Shown: positions 36,170 to 48,738, numbered from the stretch's first letter. The stretch is 64,000 nt of DNA from Annona cherimola (GCA_030490835.1 CM059971.1:75162224-75226223); one strand, 5' to 3'. Numbers and translations are program-made. Notes: generated by a model from the sequence alone, not told the origin.

Positions 36170-38715
36170 TCCATCAAATATGTATACATACGTCATTCTA
36201 AAAAGGTAAAAACTCAACGTAATACATTTGTTTATACTTTCGGAAACTGTTTTTTTAATATTTAAACGGTCTAAGGCATCACTTATTCACTTATGTGTAG
36301 AAGTGTAGATAAATGATCCTAAAGTATTATTATATTCGGATGCAACTTTTGGTGGATTTAAATGAGCAAGCACCACACATCTAAAGTTATGATTGGTGTA
36401 TCTGAATACATGATAAAATAAATGATTTTAAACAATTCGAACTGTGTTATTCATATTCTATCATCAATATGGGTTCATTTTATGCGTGCAGCATGAGGTG
36501 TGCTAACTGCAACTTAGCATATTCCATAATTAAAACGCTATATATAGTTTCCTAAAAAAAAAAAAACAAAAAACAAAAAGCTTGGCAGCACAGATCTATT
36601 TCACCAAGTAGATCTACTTAAATAGGATCTTAGATGGTAATTAACATATCTTCTTAATTGAGCCGAATCAAAAATCGCTAAAACTGGCTAGATCAATAAT
36701 CCAAGATCCCAATACAAAAATAATAATAATAATAATAAAATTTAAGATCCCAAACACTAAAAGCCACGTCAAGAAAGATTTCATGTTCAAATTAGGAGGG
36801 TACAACTTGGGGAAGTTCGGATATGAGGTTAATCTGTTCTTAATTTAGATTGTAAATTTTTGCCAAAGTTAGTGAGGGCGTGTTGGAAGCGATACAAGAT
36901 TCTTAGATTAAATATGCATTATTATTTCTAAGACAGCATTCCAATTCTCAAAACGACGTTTTTAGTTTTCAATACAATTTTATTCATTATTAATACACAT
37001 GATTACATTTTCATCCCAAAATAAATTTGTTTCAAGAATCTTGTATGATTAGAAACAGACTCTAATTCATTTTTAAAACACTTAGCCCAACCAAATTTAT
37101 AAAAATTCCAATTAAAACATCGAAGTTAAAATTTATTAACGCATTCATTTAATAATTCAAGTTAATATTTCGATTCATTAATTTTTATAAATGTTTTATA
37201 CCCCTTGAGATAAAATTTGCAAATGTTTTCCTGTTGAATTATTTAGTGAGTCAATAAATAACTATGAAAATTTAGAAAAACGTTAAAAACTTTATTCAAT
37301 GTTGGTAATCAATTTTTTTATTGTTCTATCTTGAATCTTATTTTATAATATATCAATTTTCATCGAATTTTAATAGATTTTCTTATATGAGAGATCGTAG
37401 CTCCCACACATAGGAATGATGAACCTCCCATCATGGGATTTGAAGCCAACTAAGGCTTTCGATAGTATTTTCTTTCTTACAAGTATTGCCAGCAGCGGTA
37501 TGCATTTTTCTGTTTCCTTTTTCTTCTTGTTATATTGGATTTCTCTACTTCTTGTACTCTTTTCAGTAGCGCCGGTGGTTGCTCTTATGCAACTGATATC
37601 ACACACAGTGACTGTATTTCTTTTTTTACATGGGAGAAGCTTGGAGATTCTGGATTTTAGAATGCTTTTATCTGATTCTGATCTTTTCCTCTGTGTTGTA
37701 GGGTTCAATATGCACATTTACGGAATCCATTTTGCGTAATTGTGGCTTTCGCATTGGGCAATCTTGTTTCTGTGGTTAAATATTCTTCTTTCATCTGCTG
37801 TTATGGTTCTGTTTTTTGAACATTCGGGTTATAAAACATTGCTCCCTAGTTTTATGCTTTGTTTTGTTGTGTTATTTTTTTTGTAGCCTTTGCTATGCCA
37901 ACTCCCAAAGAAAAGATGGAAGAAAAAATTATTGACAGATCAACTTGTGCAAAAGCCATCTTAAAAAGGTCAAGCTCAATGTTGACTGTGGTGCATGACC
38001 TTCCTGCCACCATTAGTTTTCTGTTGTTCTGAGATTTTTTGTTTTAAAAAAAAAAAAACTAAAAATCACGTTTTATGTCCTCTGTGGTAGTCTATTGTTG
38101 ACAATTGAGGCGAATGATCTTATGGCATCTTCTTCACAAAGTAATCAAGTAAGTGTAGGCAAGGCTTTTGTGAACTATTCATGTCAAAGACATTAAAGAA
38201 TCCGGTTATCCGAAAAGAGTAAGCTATTTGTGAAATTCATATATACTAATTCATAACTCAATATAATACTTCTATCTTCTTGACTCTATTTTTTACACAT
38301 ATGATAGGGATTGACGACATGTAATTTTTTTTGTTGTGTAGATGATTATAACAAATCAAGGGTGCAAAATAATGAGGATGAATGCAATTGCGATGTAGTA
38401 AAGGGTTTGAAGAGAGGTGGAGATTCTAAAACGAGAGCTTGTCGTTGCTAGAAAGGAGATTGAATTTCTGAATCAAAAGGCTAAAATCGAAGCAATGGTG
38501 TCAGCATTAAGTTCGATCCGAATGAAATGTTGGAAGCATCATTGTTGTCTTTTGCGTTAGGAATAGAAAAGACAATTGTCATATGTTATAAAACATATTT
38601 TTATTCTCCTATGGATATGCTTGTGATGACTACTTGCAATGTTAATTACAATTTTTAAGTTATGCTATTGAAATATATAGTCAGTCTTTTTACTATTTTA
38701 AAAGAATGTTGTTTT
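36170..38715. other. Intergenic, no gene established
   Basis: 36230-36500 carries fragments of the AAATGATTTTAAACAATTCGAA / foldback family. 37400-38600 is less AT-rich and has exon-like patches (for example CCAACTCCCAAAGAAAAGATGG at 37899 and a Glu/Lys/Ala-coding stretch at about 38430-38520), but frames are interrupted and I recognise no family. It may be a decayed gene or transposon ORF. An (AAT)n run lies at 36719-36737. Confidence 0.4.
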
Positions 38716-39059
38716 GCAAGAGTTTTGATCTTTTACGACCGGTCGGAGAGGAGGGCTATTTTCGACCATGCCCGCTCACCGTTCGATCGTGCAGGCTTGT
38801 TCGTGGCCGTTGGATTACCTCTGACAGAACTAAAGCAGCTAGGAACAATTAATGCAAAGAAATTTTACAGGCAGGCCCTTGTCAGGGAGGATTCGTGCCC
38901 ATGTGTCCCACCCTCTCCCTCGCTCATTTCTTCTCCCTCTCTCAGCATGCTCTCTTTCTCTCTCTGTAGGCGTCGGATGACGCAGGAAAAAAAAGGCATC
39001 TCCTTCACCAGTAAGGTTCATTCAGATTTCCAGATCAAGAATACATAACACGTCATGTT

Positions 39060-39720
39060 CACACAATTGTGCATAGGATTTGAGTACATCAAAACACATC
39101 TGAGCTGCCCACAAATTTCCCATCTAAAAATTGTCATTAAAGAAACATAGGAGATGAAAACACAAATTGAGTACGTTGTCTGAATTATCTGCAATTACAA
39201 AGAAAGAGAATGTACTGTTGGTTGCTTCTTGATCTCTGCATTCTCAAAAGAGAAAACAAGGTGCATTCTATAATTCACATAACTCGAGTACATTGGCTAC
39301 CATTCCCTTCTCCTTCTTGACTGTTGTATAGTGAATTCTCTGCGAACAAAAAAAAATTACATGAATCTACATACATTTATGAATAATCCAGCTCTTCTAT
39401 AACGCCCTCACCGCCACTTCATCATCAACATTATCTGATAAGGGCACAAACAGTAGAACATCCTCCACCACTTCAAGCATGGTTTCCACCTTCTTACCGT
39501 CGTTGAACTTTAGGAGCTTCTTCAATTGTCAAGTAATAGGAATGGTCTCATGGAGGGCGCAACTCGGCCTCACTGTGGGCAAACCAGTAGGCATTGCCAT
39601 GGCTGCAAGAACCAGAATTGCGTCTAAAGGAGCAGAGGCTCGCCTTTCAATAGGGATGCAAGGAGCTAGAGAGATGTGGACAGAAAAATGTCTCTGTGGG
39701 GATACACAGCTTCTGCTCGA
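39060..39720 (-). pseudogene. Possible captured gene fragment inside the TIR element
   Basis: On the minus strand this reads as a coding-like end: RASAPLDAILVLAAMAMPTG, then a stop, and in another frame KVETMLEVVEDVLLFVPLSD followed by a stop, then AT-richer sequence resembling a 3' UTR. I do not recognise the source gene. Codon-like composition contrasts with the surrounding AT-rich intergenic DNA. It is disrupted and presumably not functional. Confidence 0.35.
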
Positions 39721-39792
39721 ATGCCATGGCAGCGAGAGAGAGAGAGAGAGGGGGGGGAGGGAGGGAGGGAGAAAGGGAAATCGGGAGAGGGA

Positions 39793-39795
<3 letters not shown>

Positions 39796-39879
<84 letters not shown>
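39796..39879. repeat. (GA)n microsatellite
   Basis: About 42 uninterrupted GA dinucleotides inside a longer G/A-rich stretch (39736-40130). The open frames it creates on both strands are low-complexity artefacts. Confidence 0.95.
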
Positions 39880-39882
<3 letters not shown>

Positions 39883-40332
39883 GGAAGGAAGGAAGGAAGA
39901 GGGAGGGAGGGAGAAAGGGAAATCGGGAGAGGGAGGGAGGGGGAGACGAGAGAGATCGCGAGAGAGGGAGAGAGGTAAGGGAGGGGCGCTGGAGGAAATT
40001 TTCACCCTGACAGGGGGTGGTTCGAGAGGGCGAGAGGGAGGTGAGGGAGAGGGTGGGCGGAGAGGGAGAGGGCTGGCGGAGAGGGCGGGAGAGGGAGGGA
40101 GAGATAGCGAGGGGGGAGATCGCGAGGGAGAAGGTATGCGAGGGGGACCATTTGAAATTTTCGCCGCTGACAGGGGCTGGCTGGACAAACCTCTCGCATT
40201 AAAAGCCTGCACGCCCCGCAGCCTTTTCGCTCGATCATCCAACGGCTGAAAATTTACCCGCAGCATCCAACGGTTCTCGGTGCTGGTCGGACGCAGCGGG
40301 TTCGACCGACCGGTCGTAAAAGATCAAAACTC

Positions 40333-41555
40333 GCTAGATGAAAACGTTTTTTAGATAGGCGTATAAAGCTCGGTTGCTTTGAAAAATTTGTTGTGATTTC
40401 TCTAAACAATTGATAGCTCTTTTTAGCAAAGGAAAAGAAAACATGAAGGAAAATAGTTGTAGCTGTAGTTTTTATAAAAAATTTCCTGAAGGTCCCTTTC
40501 ACAATTCCCTTCTATCATTCTTATATCTGCAAGCCAAAATGCTGGTGATCAAGATGAGAGCATGATGGCCAAAACTAGCATGACCGCAGGAGAACCAGTT
40601 GTCTTTTGGCATCCACCTACAAATCAAAAAAATGTCCTTGGACGAGTGGGCTATGTAACATATAAAAGCGAATGAAATTTTCTTGAACTTTTTCAAGGTG
40701 AATCTTCAAAAAAAATCCTAATTCTAGACGTCACAAAAACCTTAACAAATCCCCACAAGAGAGCAGCTTGGATTTGCCAAAAGACAAGCCAAACACAGGT
40801 CCAAAACAGAAATATAACACAACGACTCCTCAAAGTGTAGAACTCATTCCCAAATCTAGCTTAAACAACCATCTACTACCAACCCAACTAAAACCCAAAT
40901 AGAAAGCAATCAATCGAACACCATATCTCAAAAAATTGCAATCAATGAAATCAAAGACTAAAATTGTAAATAAGGAATATAATTCAAATGAAACAAATTC
41001 TCTTTCATACGAAGATCAGTCGGCAAAATATTTTCGGTTGGAAATGTGAAATTGCATTCAGGTAGTCCCATTCAATAGTCCAATACATCTCAAACTGATG
41101 TCTAAATACAAAAATCAATGGCTCAGGCAACAAAATTGTGCAGCATCACAGTAGTTTGCATTTCTTGTCAAATCTTCCTCCAACCCTTCTGTTGAAGCAC
41201 GGGAGGGAGGGTACAACCAACTTGCATTATTGAGTGAAGGAAAACCTGATAAAGGAAACAAACAATAACGGTTAGTGGTAAGATGACAAGCAAAAACTTG
41301 CACAAATTTTATTTTTCCTCTTTCACTAAAGCAAAAAAACATGTTTGTGCTATAAACTTGATTTATAAAATAAAAATAACCTTTACGTCCTGTGTAACTT
41401 TAATGTGATTGGATTCTCATATGCACACAAGTAAACAAAATTTACTATACATGAAGATTAAAATTTTGGAAGACAAAGAATTTTCAATATGCATTAACAT
41501 AGCATGGAAATTGTCATTTTACCTTACTTGCCTTGCCTAGTACTTATTGATGTAG
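40333..41555. other. Intergenic, no gene recognised
   Basis: AT-rich sequence without a supportable coding region or repeat end. It separates the TIR element from the FAR1-like pseudogene and could include the distal part of the MULE-type element from which the pseudogene derives. Confidence 0.4.
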
Positions 41556-41559
41556 ATTT

Positions 41560-43640
41560 TTTTTAGTTTAGGACAATTTCTTCGGTCATGACCAACTACC
41601 CATTTTTTGCATCTACTACACTATAGACTTCCAAAAGTCGGTTGACCTTTCCTTGGTTGAAGTTTTTTTTCTGGGGCTCCCATACTACCAACTTGAGAAC
41701 TTTTGTGTTGTAAGAATGTCCCCTAAAATTCTCCCCACATTTTCAATCATAGTATTTCCTTCTCTCTCAATTTCACTGAAGTTGTCAACTTCAGCCGGAG
41801 TACAGTTTCCAAGGCCTTCATCCTCTTCATTGATGGCAACCTCATTTATTTTCCGTTCAATTATTTCATTTACTTCTGTTGTCGCCTTGTCCATATGTGT
41901 TTTAACAACTTCTGCTTGATGCTTAAGAAAGGAGAACGTATAACAAGGTTGTTCTGTGTATCGCATGATGATGGACGAGATTGATGCTTATGTTGACTTT
42001 TAGCAGACCATGTCGAATAAGAGAATGTATTGAGGAGGCATCGACATTATCTCTTTGAACTTGAAAATTATGAAAATGTGTCTACATAAAAATCCAAAAA
42101 ATTCAAATTTCTGACAAGAACAAGATATCATTGCTCCTACTGAATTCCAAAATACAATATGCCATACATTATGTTTCTTTTCTCCCAACCTATATACTTG
42201 CCAACTTTCCTAGTCTTCCTCTATAGCAATTTGTTTTGCCTAGTAATAGGTGCTATTGTCCAACTCTTCATGGAACTCGTAAAATGATTTCAATGTATAT
42301 ACCTTTGTCATATTTGCTTCCATAGTCCATTGTGTCTTCAATACTAGCATTCCATTCAAAGTATCAAAGTCAACACAATTCTCATCTTCATGAAGCCTTT
42401 GGATAGCTTATTCATAACCACTAACAAAATCGAGCAAGCTGGATCTATGAGTTATAAGGTTATCAAATATTGCATTCATGCTTTCACTACGTCATGTTGT
42501 TCTCATGCCAGCTATAAATACAGATTTAGTAAAAGCGAGGACCCACTTTTCTCACACATTATACAGGTTTTGTAGCCAAGCATTGGTATGTAAGTCAAAC
42601 TCAGCAATTATTTCTATCCAGGCACTTTCGAACTCCGCAAGAGTCGATGATCGATACAAGCACTGATCCTATTTTGACTTGAAGTTTGGATGCATGCTGA
42701 AGACATGGGATAACTTTTCAACAATTGCACTCCCAATCACTGCATCTTGGTCAGCGATGATCGCCTTTAAATGACCTCCTCTCATTTCTTCTAGCCATGA
42801 TTGCAATAACGACTTAAAATCATTTGTGATTTCACCACATAGCAAACCTCCCCCCAACAACACAGTCTGCATGTGATGGTTCACACCGACGAAAGGTCCA
42901 AAAAGCATATCATACTCATTGGTTCTATAGGTTATATCAAAAGAAATAATATCACTGAAAACCATGTAGTCATCTTTTGATGCTCCATCCACCAAAAAAC
43001 AAGATAACATACGCATGTTCTCATCTACCCGAATCTCGTATGTGAAGTTCCCATCATCCTTGTTTTTTGACTAAAAAAGCTCAATAATGCATCATCGTCA
43101 CTCCCATGCATTGTCTGCCGCTTCCTCCACAATGCATTCCTAAGATCCCTCTCTGTGTAACCAAGTTTTGAATAACCCCCCTGCTTCAGTCGTCAAGAAA
43201 TTAATATATCTTGTTACACCTATGCCAACTGCTTTTAAGCTAGAGATTAGATTTAACTGATATGATCCCACGCTTCTATGTGATCTTAGGAAATGTGACT
43301 TTGTAGGCGTGAAAAGAGGATGATTATGTGATTCTTCAAAATGAGTAATTATGTAAATACCTTTTTTCCTTTGCAATAGTATCGCCGCCCTTGCTGGGCA
43401 TTCACAACGTGTATGTGGGCGATGCTTTTCTTACCATCACTACTTTTGTCTTGAATTAGCAATATTAATTTTTCCGTCTAGCCCTTGAACATAGGAACAA
43501 ACGTCTTGAAACCTCTCTATCCTTTGTCTTATGTTGTTGATCTTTTCTAGTAATAAAACCGGAATACCATGCATAAGTGTTGTAGAATTTGTGTGCGTCT
43601 TCAATAGATGCAAATTCCTATCCAATACTTAGCTTCTGTT
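41560..43640 (-). pseudogene. FAR1/FRS-like (MULE transposase-derived) pseudogene
   Basis: Family members are MULE-transposase-derived transcription factors or the transposases themselves. In minus-strand order: FAR1 DNA-binding region with EDAHKFYNTYAWYSGF near 43590-43540 and HFEESHNHPLFTPTKSHFLR near 43345-43285; MULE domain at 43016-42669 with DYMVFSDIISFDITYRTNEY, GPFVGVNHHMQTVLLGGGLL and KAIIADQDAVIGSAI; SWIM zinc finger near 42130-42060 (CSCQKFEFFGFLCRH); zinc-knuckle near 41615-41580 (CSRCKKWVVGHDRRNC). The frame breaks in an A-run near 43070, and stops occur at several points (after FKSK at 42669, and between the MULE and SWIM domains). It is not functional as read. Terminal inverted repeats were not found. 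Confidence 0.8.
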
Positions 43641-45041
43641 AAAATGGTATGATTGGCATAAATGTAGTTTCGCTACACTGACCGACACTATTCTCATGGC
43701 CTCCATCCAATTGCTCATTATACCCCATAATTTGTTGATGAGCCATGACAAAATGGGTATTATTAAAATCCAACTATTACAATCATGAAAAAAATTAGCC
43801 CACATAAATTGAAAGACATAGAAAGGCAAAAAGCAACTCTATTTAAACTTCAATTTTTAGAAAGTGAATAGCATCCAACTTTCTTTAATCCTGTTTTCTG
43901 GTCTCTTTCAATTATGTTGTTACCTTCACAACTTATTGTTGTTCATCAATGCACAAAGAGGTAGATCAGTTGTCTTTAAGCTTAGCTAATTACGACCAAG
44001 GAGACTATAACAAGGCATTTAATTATGGTAATCATGATTTAGTAACCGGTAAAAAAGAAAATAATCTATAATTTGATTTTTTAACATATTTAATTTTTTT
44101 ACATCATAACTAAATATATAAAGTTGATAATGAGGGCAAAGTTTCAAATACACCGATATGGGTAACATTTACTCATTTAACATTGGATAAGATTATTAGA
44201 AACGATTTTAATTAGTTATTTCAAGTTACAAGTTAGCAGTGTTACGCATTAGTTAGTGGGAAGGATTTTGCTTATAAATTTACGAAACTTAACCTATTAG
44301 CATTATTATAAACTTAATGGCTAAAAAGTGCAAATTTTCAAGCCTTATGTTGATGTATACGAAAATCTCAAGTGCTGATACCCTTCTCAAAAAAAAAAAA
44401 AAAAAAAAAAAAAACTTAAGTAGTATCATTCGAATTTTTCCATATATCAGCAATACTATTGAATCTAAAAAACTTTCCAAGGAATCTTGGAATAGATGTT
44501 GCCTCCAGCTTAATGAATATGCAGAAACGGCCAAGATTCAGTTGGCTTTCATCCAACGGTAGATAATTGATGCCGCATAAACCCGCATTCTGCGACACGT
44601 CGCAAAAAATCGCAATCCTTTTTTCCATTCCCAATAGTATTCATGCAATTGGATGAAAGGAGTAGATTATACTTTCCTCATATCTCATTCACTCTCTCAA
44701 TTCACAGAAACCATGGCTGCCCTAATCGACACCTCGAAATATAATATATTCCACTTCGATCAAACCTCATTTCTGTGTAATACTAATTATTTTTTCTTTG
44801 TTGATAATTGATAAAAAAAAAAAACCACTTCATCAATTGTACTTGTATTTAGTATAGTTTATATTCTTATCAAAGCCTTATCTAGTATCATTTTAATATC
44901 ATTGTGCATGATCCTATTTTAAAATATATAAAAGTAATTTAATAAAATAGTTTGATGATAAATGTTAATTTCAAAGTTATATTTTTAATATCTAAATAAT
45001 CTAAAATATCATTATTATATGGATACATGATTTTATAAATT
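43641..45041. other. Intergenic with repeat remnants
   Basis: An A-run of about 25 at 44391-44414 could mark a retroposed tail. 44870-45040 belongs to the AAGTTTCAT foldback family (GTTTGATGATAAATGTTAATTTCAAAG...) and is interrupted by the LTR element that follows. No gene supported. Confidence 0.4.
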
Positions 45042-45275
45042 TGATAGAGTTGGTAATTAGTGGGCTTGAGCTAGTTAATGATTATAAATAGGTGAGGCAG
45101 AGAGATGAGAAGGGAGGATTGTTTTATATGTCTTTCATTAGTTACAATTAGCGGTTAAAGATAGAAAGAATAGCTTAAGAGTCCTTTCTTGTAAATCCAA
45201 TCCTTGTAATCCATCCATTCTTGGAGTGGAATTTCTAAATTCTTATCATTCAATTGGATATGCTGGCGATTTTAC
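45042..45275 (+). repeat. 5' LTR
   Basis: Direct repeat partner of 46437-46678. The two differ at many positions and by small indels, so the insertion is old. The right border is approximate. Confidence 0.6.
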
Positions 45276-46436
45276 GAAAGCGGGATGGAATTGGTTTCCA
45301 AGTGGTTGACCTTCTTCCACATCTTATTATTCTAATTGGGCAGCACCTACAATGACGTATTGGGAACCCACTGGTGGTGGTGCAAGATCATCTTGGAGAT
45401 CCATGACAATTGCTTGGTTGGATGTTGGGTCGAGATCTCCACCGGACATGAATCCGTCGTACTCAGTTGAAAGCCACAAGCATGGGTGGCAAGACTGCTT
45501 GCACACAGATGGGAAGCGGCAAGGGTCGGTTACTAGATTGGGTGATGATGGGGTCTTATTCGGGTGCGGAGGCCATCATCGGAGAGAAAGTTTCGATTGC
45601 ACCATCATCAAGTAAGTTTCCAACCTCCACTTTTTAATTCTTCTGGGTCGACATAAACAATGGAGGCGGGAATTGGCAAGATCTGGGTTAGGGCACCGCA
45701 ACCAAATTAGTAGAGCTGGAGTCTGATACGACACCACTAGCAAGGAGATGCCAGACGTGGCTGGAAACAATGTCGTTTCCAGCATCGTTAAAAGAGCAGG
45801 ACCACCTGACGCCTTTTGCGTAGAAGAATCTTAGAGGCTTATTCGATAGCAATGCGGCAAGGCTAATCCAAAAGGTGACCTCAAATAAATCAAATGTAAT
45901 GATTGAGGAAACAATTAGTCGCCTAGAACAGAAAAATAAAGACAAGGTGGTTAAATTTGGTTAGCGGTTGAATGGGTTGGAGAGCTCCTTAAAGGAATTA
46001 CGACGGGTATTCATCGATTAGGAGAGAAGGGTGGAGGATATTGACGTTGCATGGGGAGCTGTAAGGGAGCTTGAATCAAGTGGGTTAAGGCAAATGTGGG
46101 ATCCAAGTGGTTGGAAGTTTTCATTGACTAGTTTAAGCTACGTGTTCAAGCAGCGCCTTAGGATATAGGTTTGGGACCCAAGAATACCAAGACGCACATC
46201 TACGTTGTTTCTATATTGCAGCATTGGTGACATTTGAAAACAAGTGTTCCATTTATTATAGTTACGAGGTGAAGCCAAGGCCTGGTTTGGTCCATTCTGG
46301 TTGGACATCTGCCAGTTCATCTCACTATTTTGAGCAATTTTTCTAGCCTTTGGTTCTGGTTGTCTCTTCTTTTTGCCATTGTAAATAATTTTGATTCCTC
46401 CACCTTGTGGGCAAGATAGATTTTGAGGGGGTAGAA

Positions 46437-46678
46437 TGATATGGTTGGTGGCTTGGGCTAGTCAGTGTGGGTCTGGTTCTAAATAGGTAAGGCTGAGAAA
46501 TAATTGTTTTGTATGCCTTTCATTAGTTGTAATTAGTGGTTAGAGATAGATAGAACAACTTAAGAGTCCTTTTTTTTATAAAGGGGTTCTTGAACACGAT
46601 CCTTGTAATACATCCTTTCTTGGAGCGGAATTCTCGAATTCTTGTCATTGAATTGGAAATGATGGCTAGATTATATCA
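46437..46678 (+). repeat. 3' LTR
   Basis: Partner of 45042-45275. Ends near TTATATCA, after which the foldback-family sequence (AATCATTATTATATTCTAAAAC) resumes. Confidence 0.6.
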
Positions 46679-47529
46679 AATCATTATTATATTCTAAAAC
46701 AAATGAGAATGAATTTAAATATATTTTTTATAATTTACAGATGGATATGTGTATCTTTAAGCAAATGTAACCCATGGACATCCTTGATTTGAATGAAACT
46801 AGGTCTCAAAGTTAAGTAAATAATGTTAAATGAAATGGACAGAGTATATTTAACATCAATATTCAAGGTGAAGAAAACATATAGAGTTTTATCAAATTGC
46901 TTGTATGTAAATTGATTGTATGTAATCTGATTATGGTAAGGATGGGAGAAGTTCGCCAACCCCATGCTGAGAACCGAAAATTAGGCAGCCCATTAAGCAG
47001 CGGATTTTGCATCAGGTCATGAGCGGCAGGAAAGGCCGCTATAGTCGATCATCGTTTGTAGTTCGTGAATGAGTGAAAAGACGGTACGCTCTTTTTTCAT
47101 TGAAACGAGTAGAACAGTTTTTTAACGAGTTACCTGTCGAATATTATTTATTTTTTAAAAAATAAAGGACTCGAAATTTTTTTATAAGGAATTTTCTAAA
47201 AGGACTCAAATCTAATTCCATCGAGTATTAGGCAGCACAAATTTCCATGGAGGATTAGCTCTTTTGAATTTGTGAAATGCAGGGCAAAAAAGGTCCGACA
47301 GCCATATGATAGATCACTATCTTCTCCGTGGAAGTCGAGTTGACCCAGGATCTCGAAAGTCGGACTCTTTTGTTTGTGATGCCAGCGGATCGGAAAAAGC
47401 TACTCGCACGAGGTGGATACGCCGTTCATCGGAGGGAGGAAAAGGACGTGTTTTTTAAATTATCTTTTTCTTTCCCATGTGGGCCTGTGAGCCGACCGTG
47501 ATGCCGAAGTTATAAAATTTGTACATGAA
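46679..47529. other. Intergenic, second half of split repeat then unique sequence
   Basis: 46680-46930 has AACTAGGTCTCAAAG, TAATGTTAAATGAAATGGACAG and other cores of the AAGTTTCAT family. 46960-47520 is more GC-rich and unique, with no recognised gene. Confidence 0.4.
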
Positions 47530-47821
47530 GGGTATGTTTGTTCAGAGCAAAAAAGTATCAATTAAAACTTTTTAATCTAAAACTTTTTACTCTCCATAAT
47601 TATTTTATTTTTTTAATTATTTTTTTCACATTTTTTATACAAACTATCCTACTTTTCAATCATTTTTACACAACTACCCATACAACTAACCTATCTATTT
47701 TAACTTTATTCTCTTTACTCCTCATCATTACTCCTATTATATCACATCATTTTTTATTGATTTGACAACTTCTACTTCAAAAACTTTTCATCAAAAGTTT
47801 TACCTCCAACCAAACATACCC
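47530..47821. mobile_element. Tourist-like MITE
   Basis: GGGTATGTTTGTTCAGAG at the left and CTCCAACCAAACATACCC at the right make a terminal inverted repeat. The flanks are GAA and AAA. The interior is closely similar to the neighbouring copy at 47895-48185 in the same orientation. Confidence 0.75.
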
Positions 47822-47894
47822 AAAATCATAAAAAGTTGACGGGGGAAAAGCTTTTTGACCTGGGGCATGTTTGGTAAGTCTTAAAAATTTTTCA

Positions 47895-48185
47895 GGGTGT
47901 GTTTGTTTGGGGCTAAAATATGTTAATTAAAACTTGTCAACCCAAAACTTTTCACTCTCCATAACTACTCTATTTTTTTATTATTTTTTCACATTTTTCT
48001 ATACAAACTACCTTACTTTTCAATCATTTCTACACAACTACTCATACAACTAACCTATCTATTTTAATTTTATTCTTTTTACTCCTCATCATTACCCCTA
48101 TTATATCACATCATTTTCTATCAATTCGACAACTTTTGCCCTCAAAACTTTTCATCAAAAGTTTTACCTCCAACCAAACACACCC
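47895..48185. mobile_element. Tourist-like MITE with TCA target duplication
   Basis: GGGTGTGTTTGTTTGGGG left, CCAACCAAACACACCC right, with TCA on both sides (47892-47894 and 48186-48188). It is very similar to the preceding copy. A third, degenerate copy without clear ends follows at about 48189-48440, and traces of a fourth in opposite orientation at 48450-48630. Confidence 0.8.
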
Positions 48186-48738
48186 TCAGTAAGAACTTTT
48201 TAATTTAAAATTTTTTACTTTTCATAATTATTTTATTTTTTAATTATTTCTTCGTATCTTCTTATTCAGCTATTCTACTTTTCAATTATTTATACGTAAC
48301 TATATATACAATTAATTTATCTATTTTAATTTTATTTTTTTAATTTCTGATCATTACATCTTTGCCATATCACATTATCTTCTACTAATTCAACAATTTT
48401 AACACAAAAAATCTTTTCATAGGTTTTATTACTTCCTAAATATATTATACGAACAAATAATATTGTAGGATACGAATAATGATGAAGCGTAGAAAAAAAA
48501 AATTTTAAGTAGATTCTGTTGTTTTTTAATGTAAAAGTAGATTCATTATTTGTATGGATAGTTGTGTGGAAATAATTTAAAAATATGATAATTATGAAAA
48601 GTGTAAAAATTTAGATTAAAAAGTTATTTTTATGTAAATAAAAATACTCTTTGATAACTGCGCCCTTTGAAAGGTGGAATCCATCACCACAAAAACTTTT
48701 TGCATGTACGCAAGAATGGAATCCGTACTTAACTAACG

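Larger units (their letters stand above)
38720..40332. mobile_element. 1.6-kb element with perfect 27-bp terminal inverted repeats
   Basis: 38720-38746 (GAGTTTTGATCTTTTACGAC, then CGGTCGG) is exactly reverse-complemented at 40306-40332. Inner subterminal motifs CCGTTGGAT recur in mirrored orientation near each end. It encodes no transposase. The middle contains gene-like minus-strand sequence (about 39700-39060) and a very long GA microsatellite. There is no obvious target duplication (flanks GTTTTGCAA and GCTAGATGA). A Pack-type non-autonomous DNA transposon is the best reading. Confidence 0.65.
45042..46678 (+). mobile_element. Small non-autonomous LTR retrotransposon
   Basis: Two diverged direct repeats, 45042-45275 and 46437-46678, begin TGATAGAGTTGG and TGATATGGTTGG. 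Both contain TAAATAGGT-AGGC, CTTTCATTAGTT, AATTAG-GGTTA, CTTAAGAGTCC, ATCCTTGTAAT and TTCTTGGAG-GGAATT in the same order. A purine tract (TTTTGAGGGGGTAGAA) stands right before the second, as a polypurine tract should. The 1.16-kb interior has no protease, integrase or reverse transcriptase; a short gag-like stretch (ETISRLEQKNKDKV at about 45910-45950) is possible. The element splits a foldback repeat whose halves flank it. Confidence 0.7.

Noticed and set aside
37416..37739. Plus-strand frame of 107 codons with hydrophobic residues
   Set aside because: T-rich sequence gives Phe/Leu runs. An overlapping minus-strand frame of similar length exists and neither matches a known family.
39479..40266. 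Long open frames on both strands (over 240 codons) rich in Arg-Glu or Ser-Leu
   Set aside because: They are produced by the (GA)n microsatellite and G/A-rich flanks inside the 27-bp-TIR element. No domain, no splice context and no homologue that I recognise.
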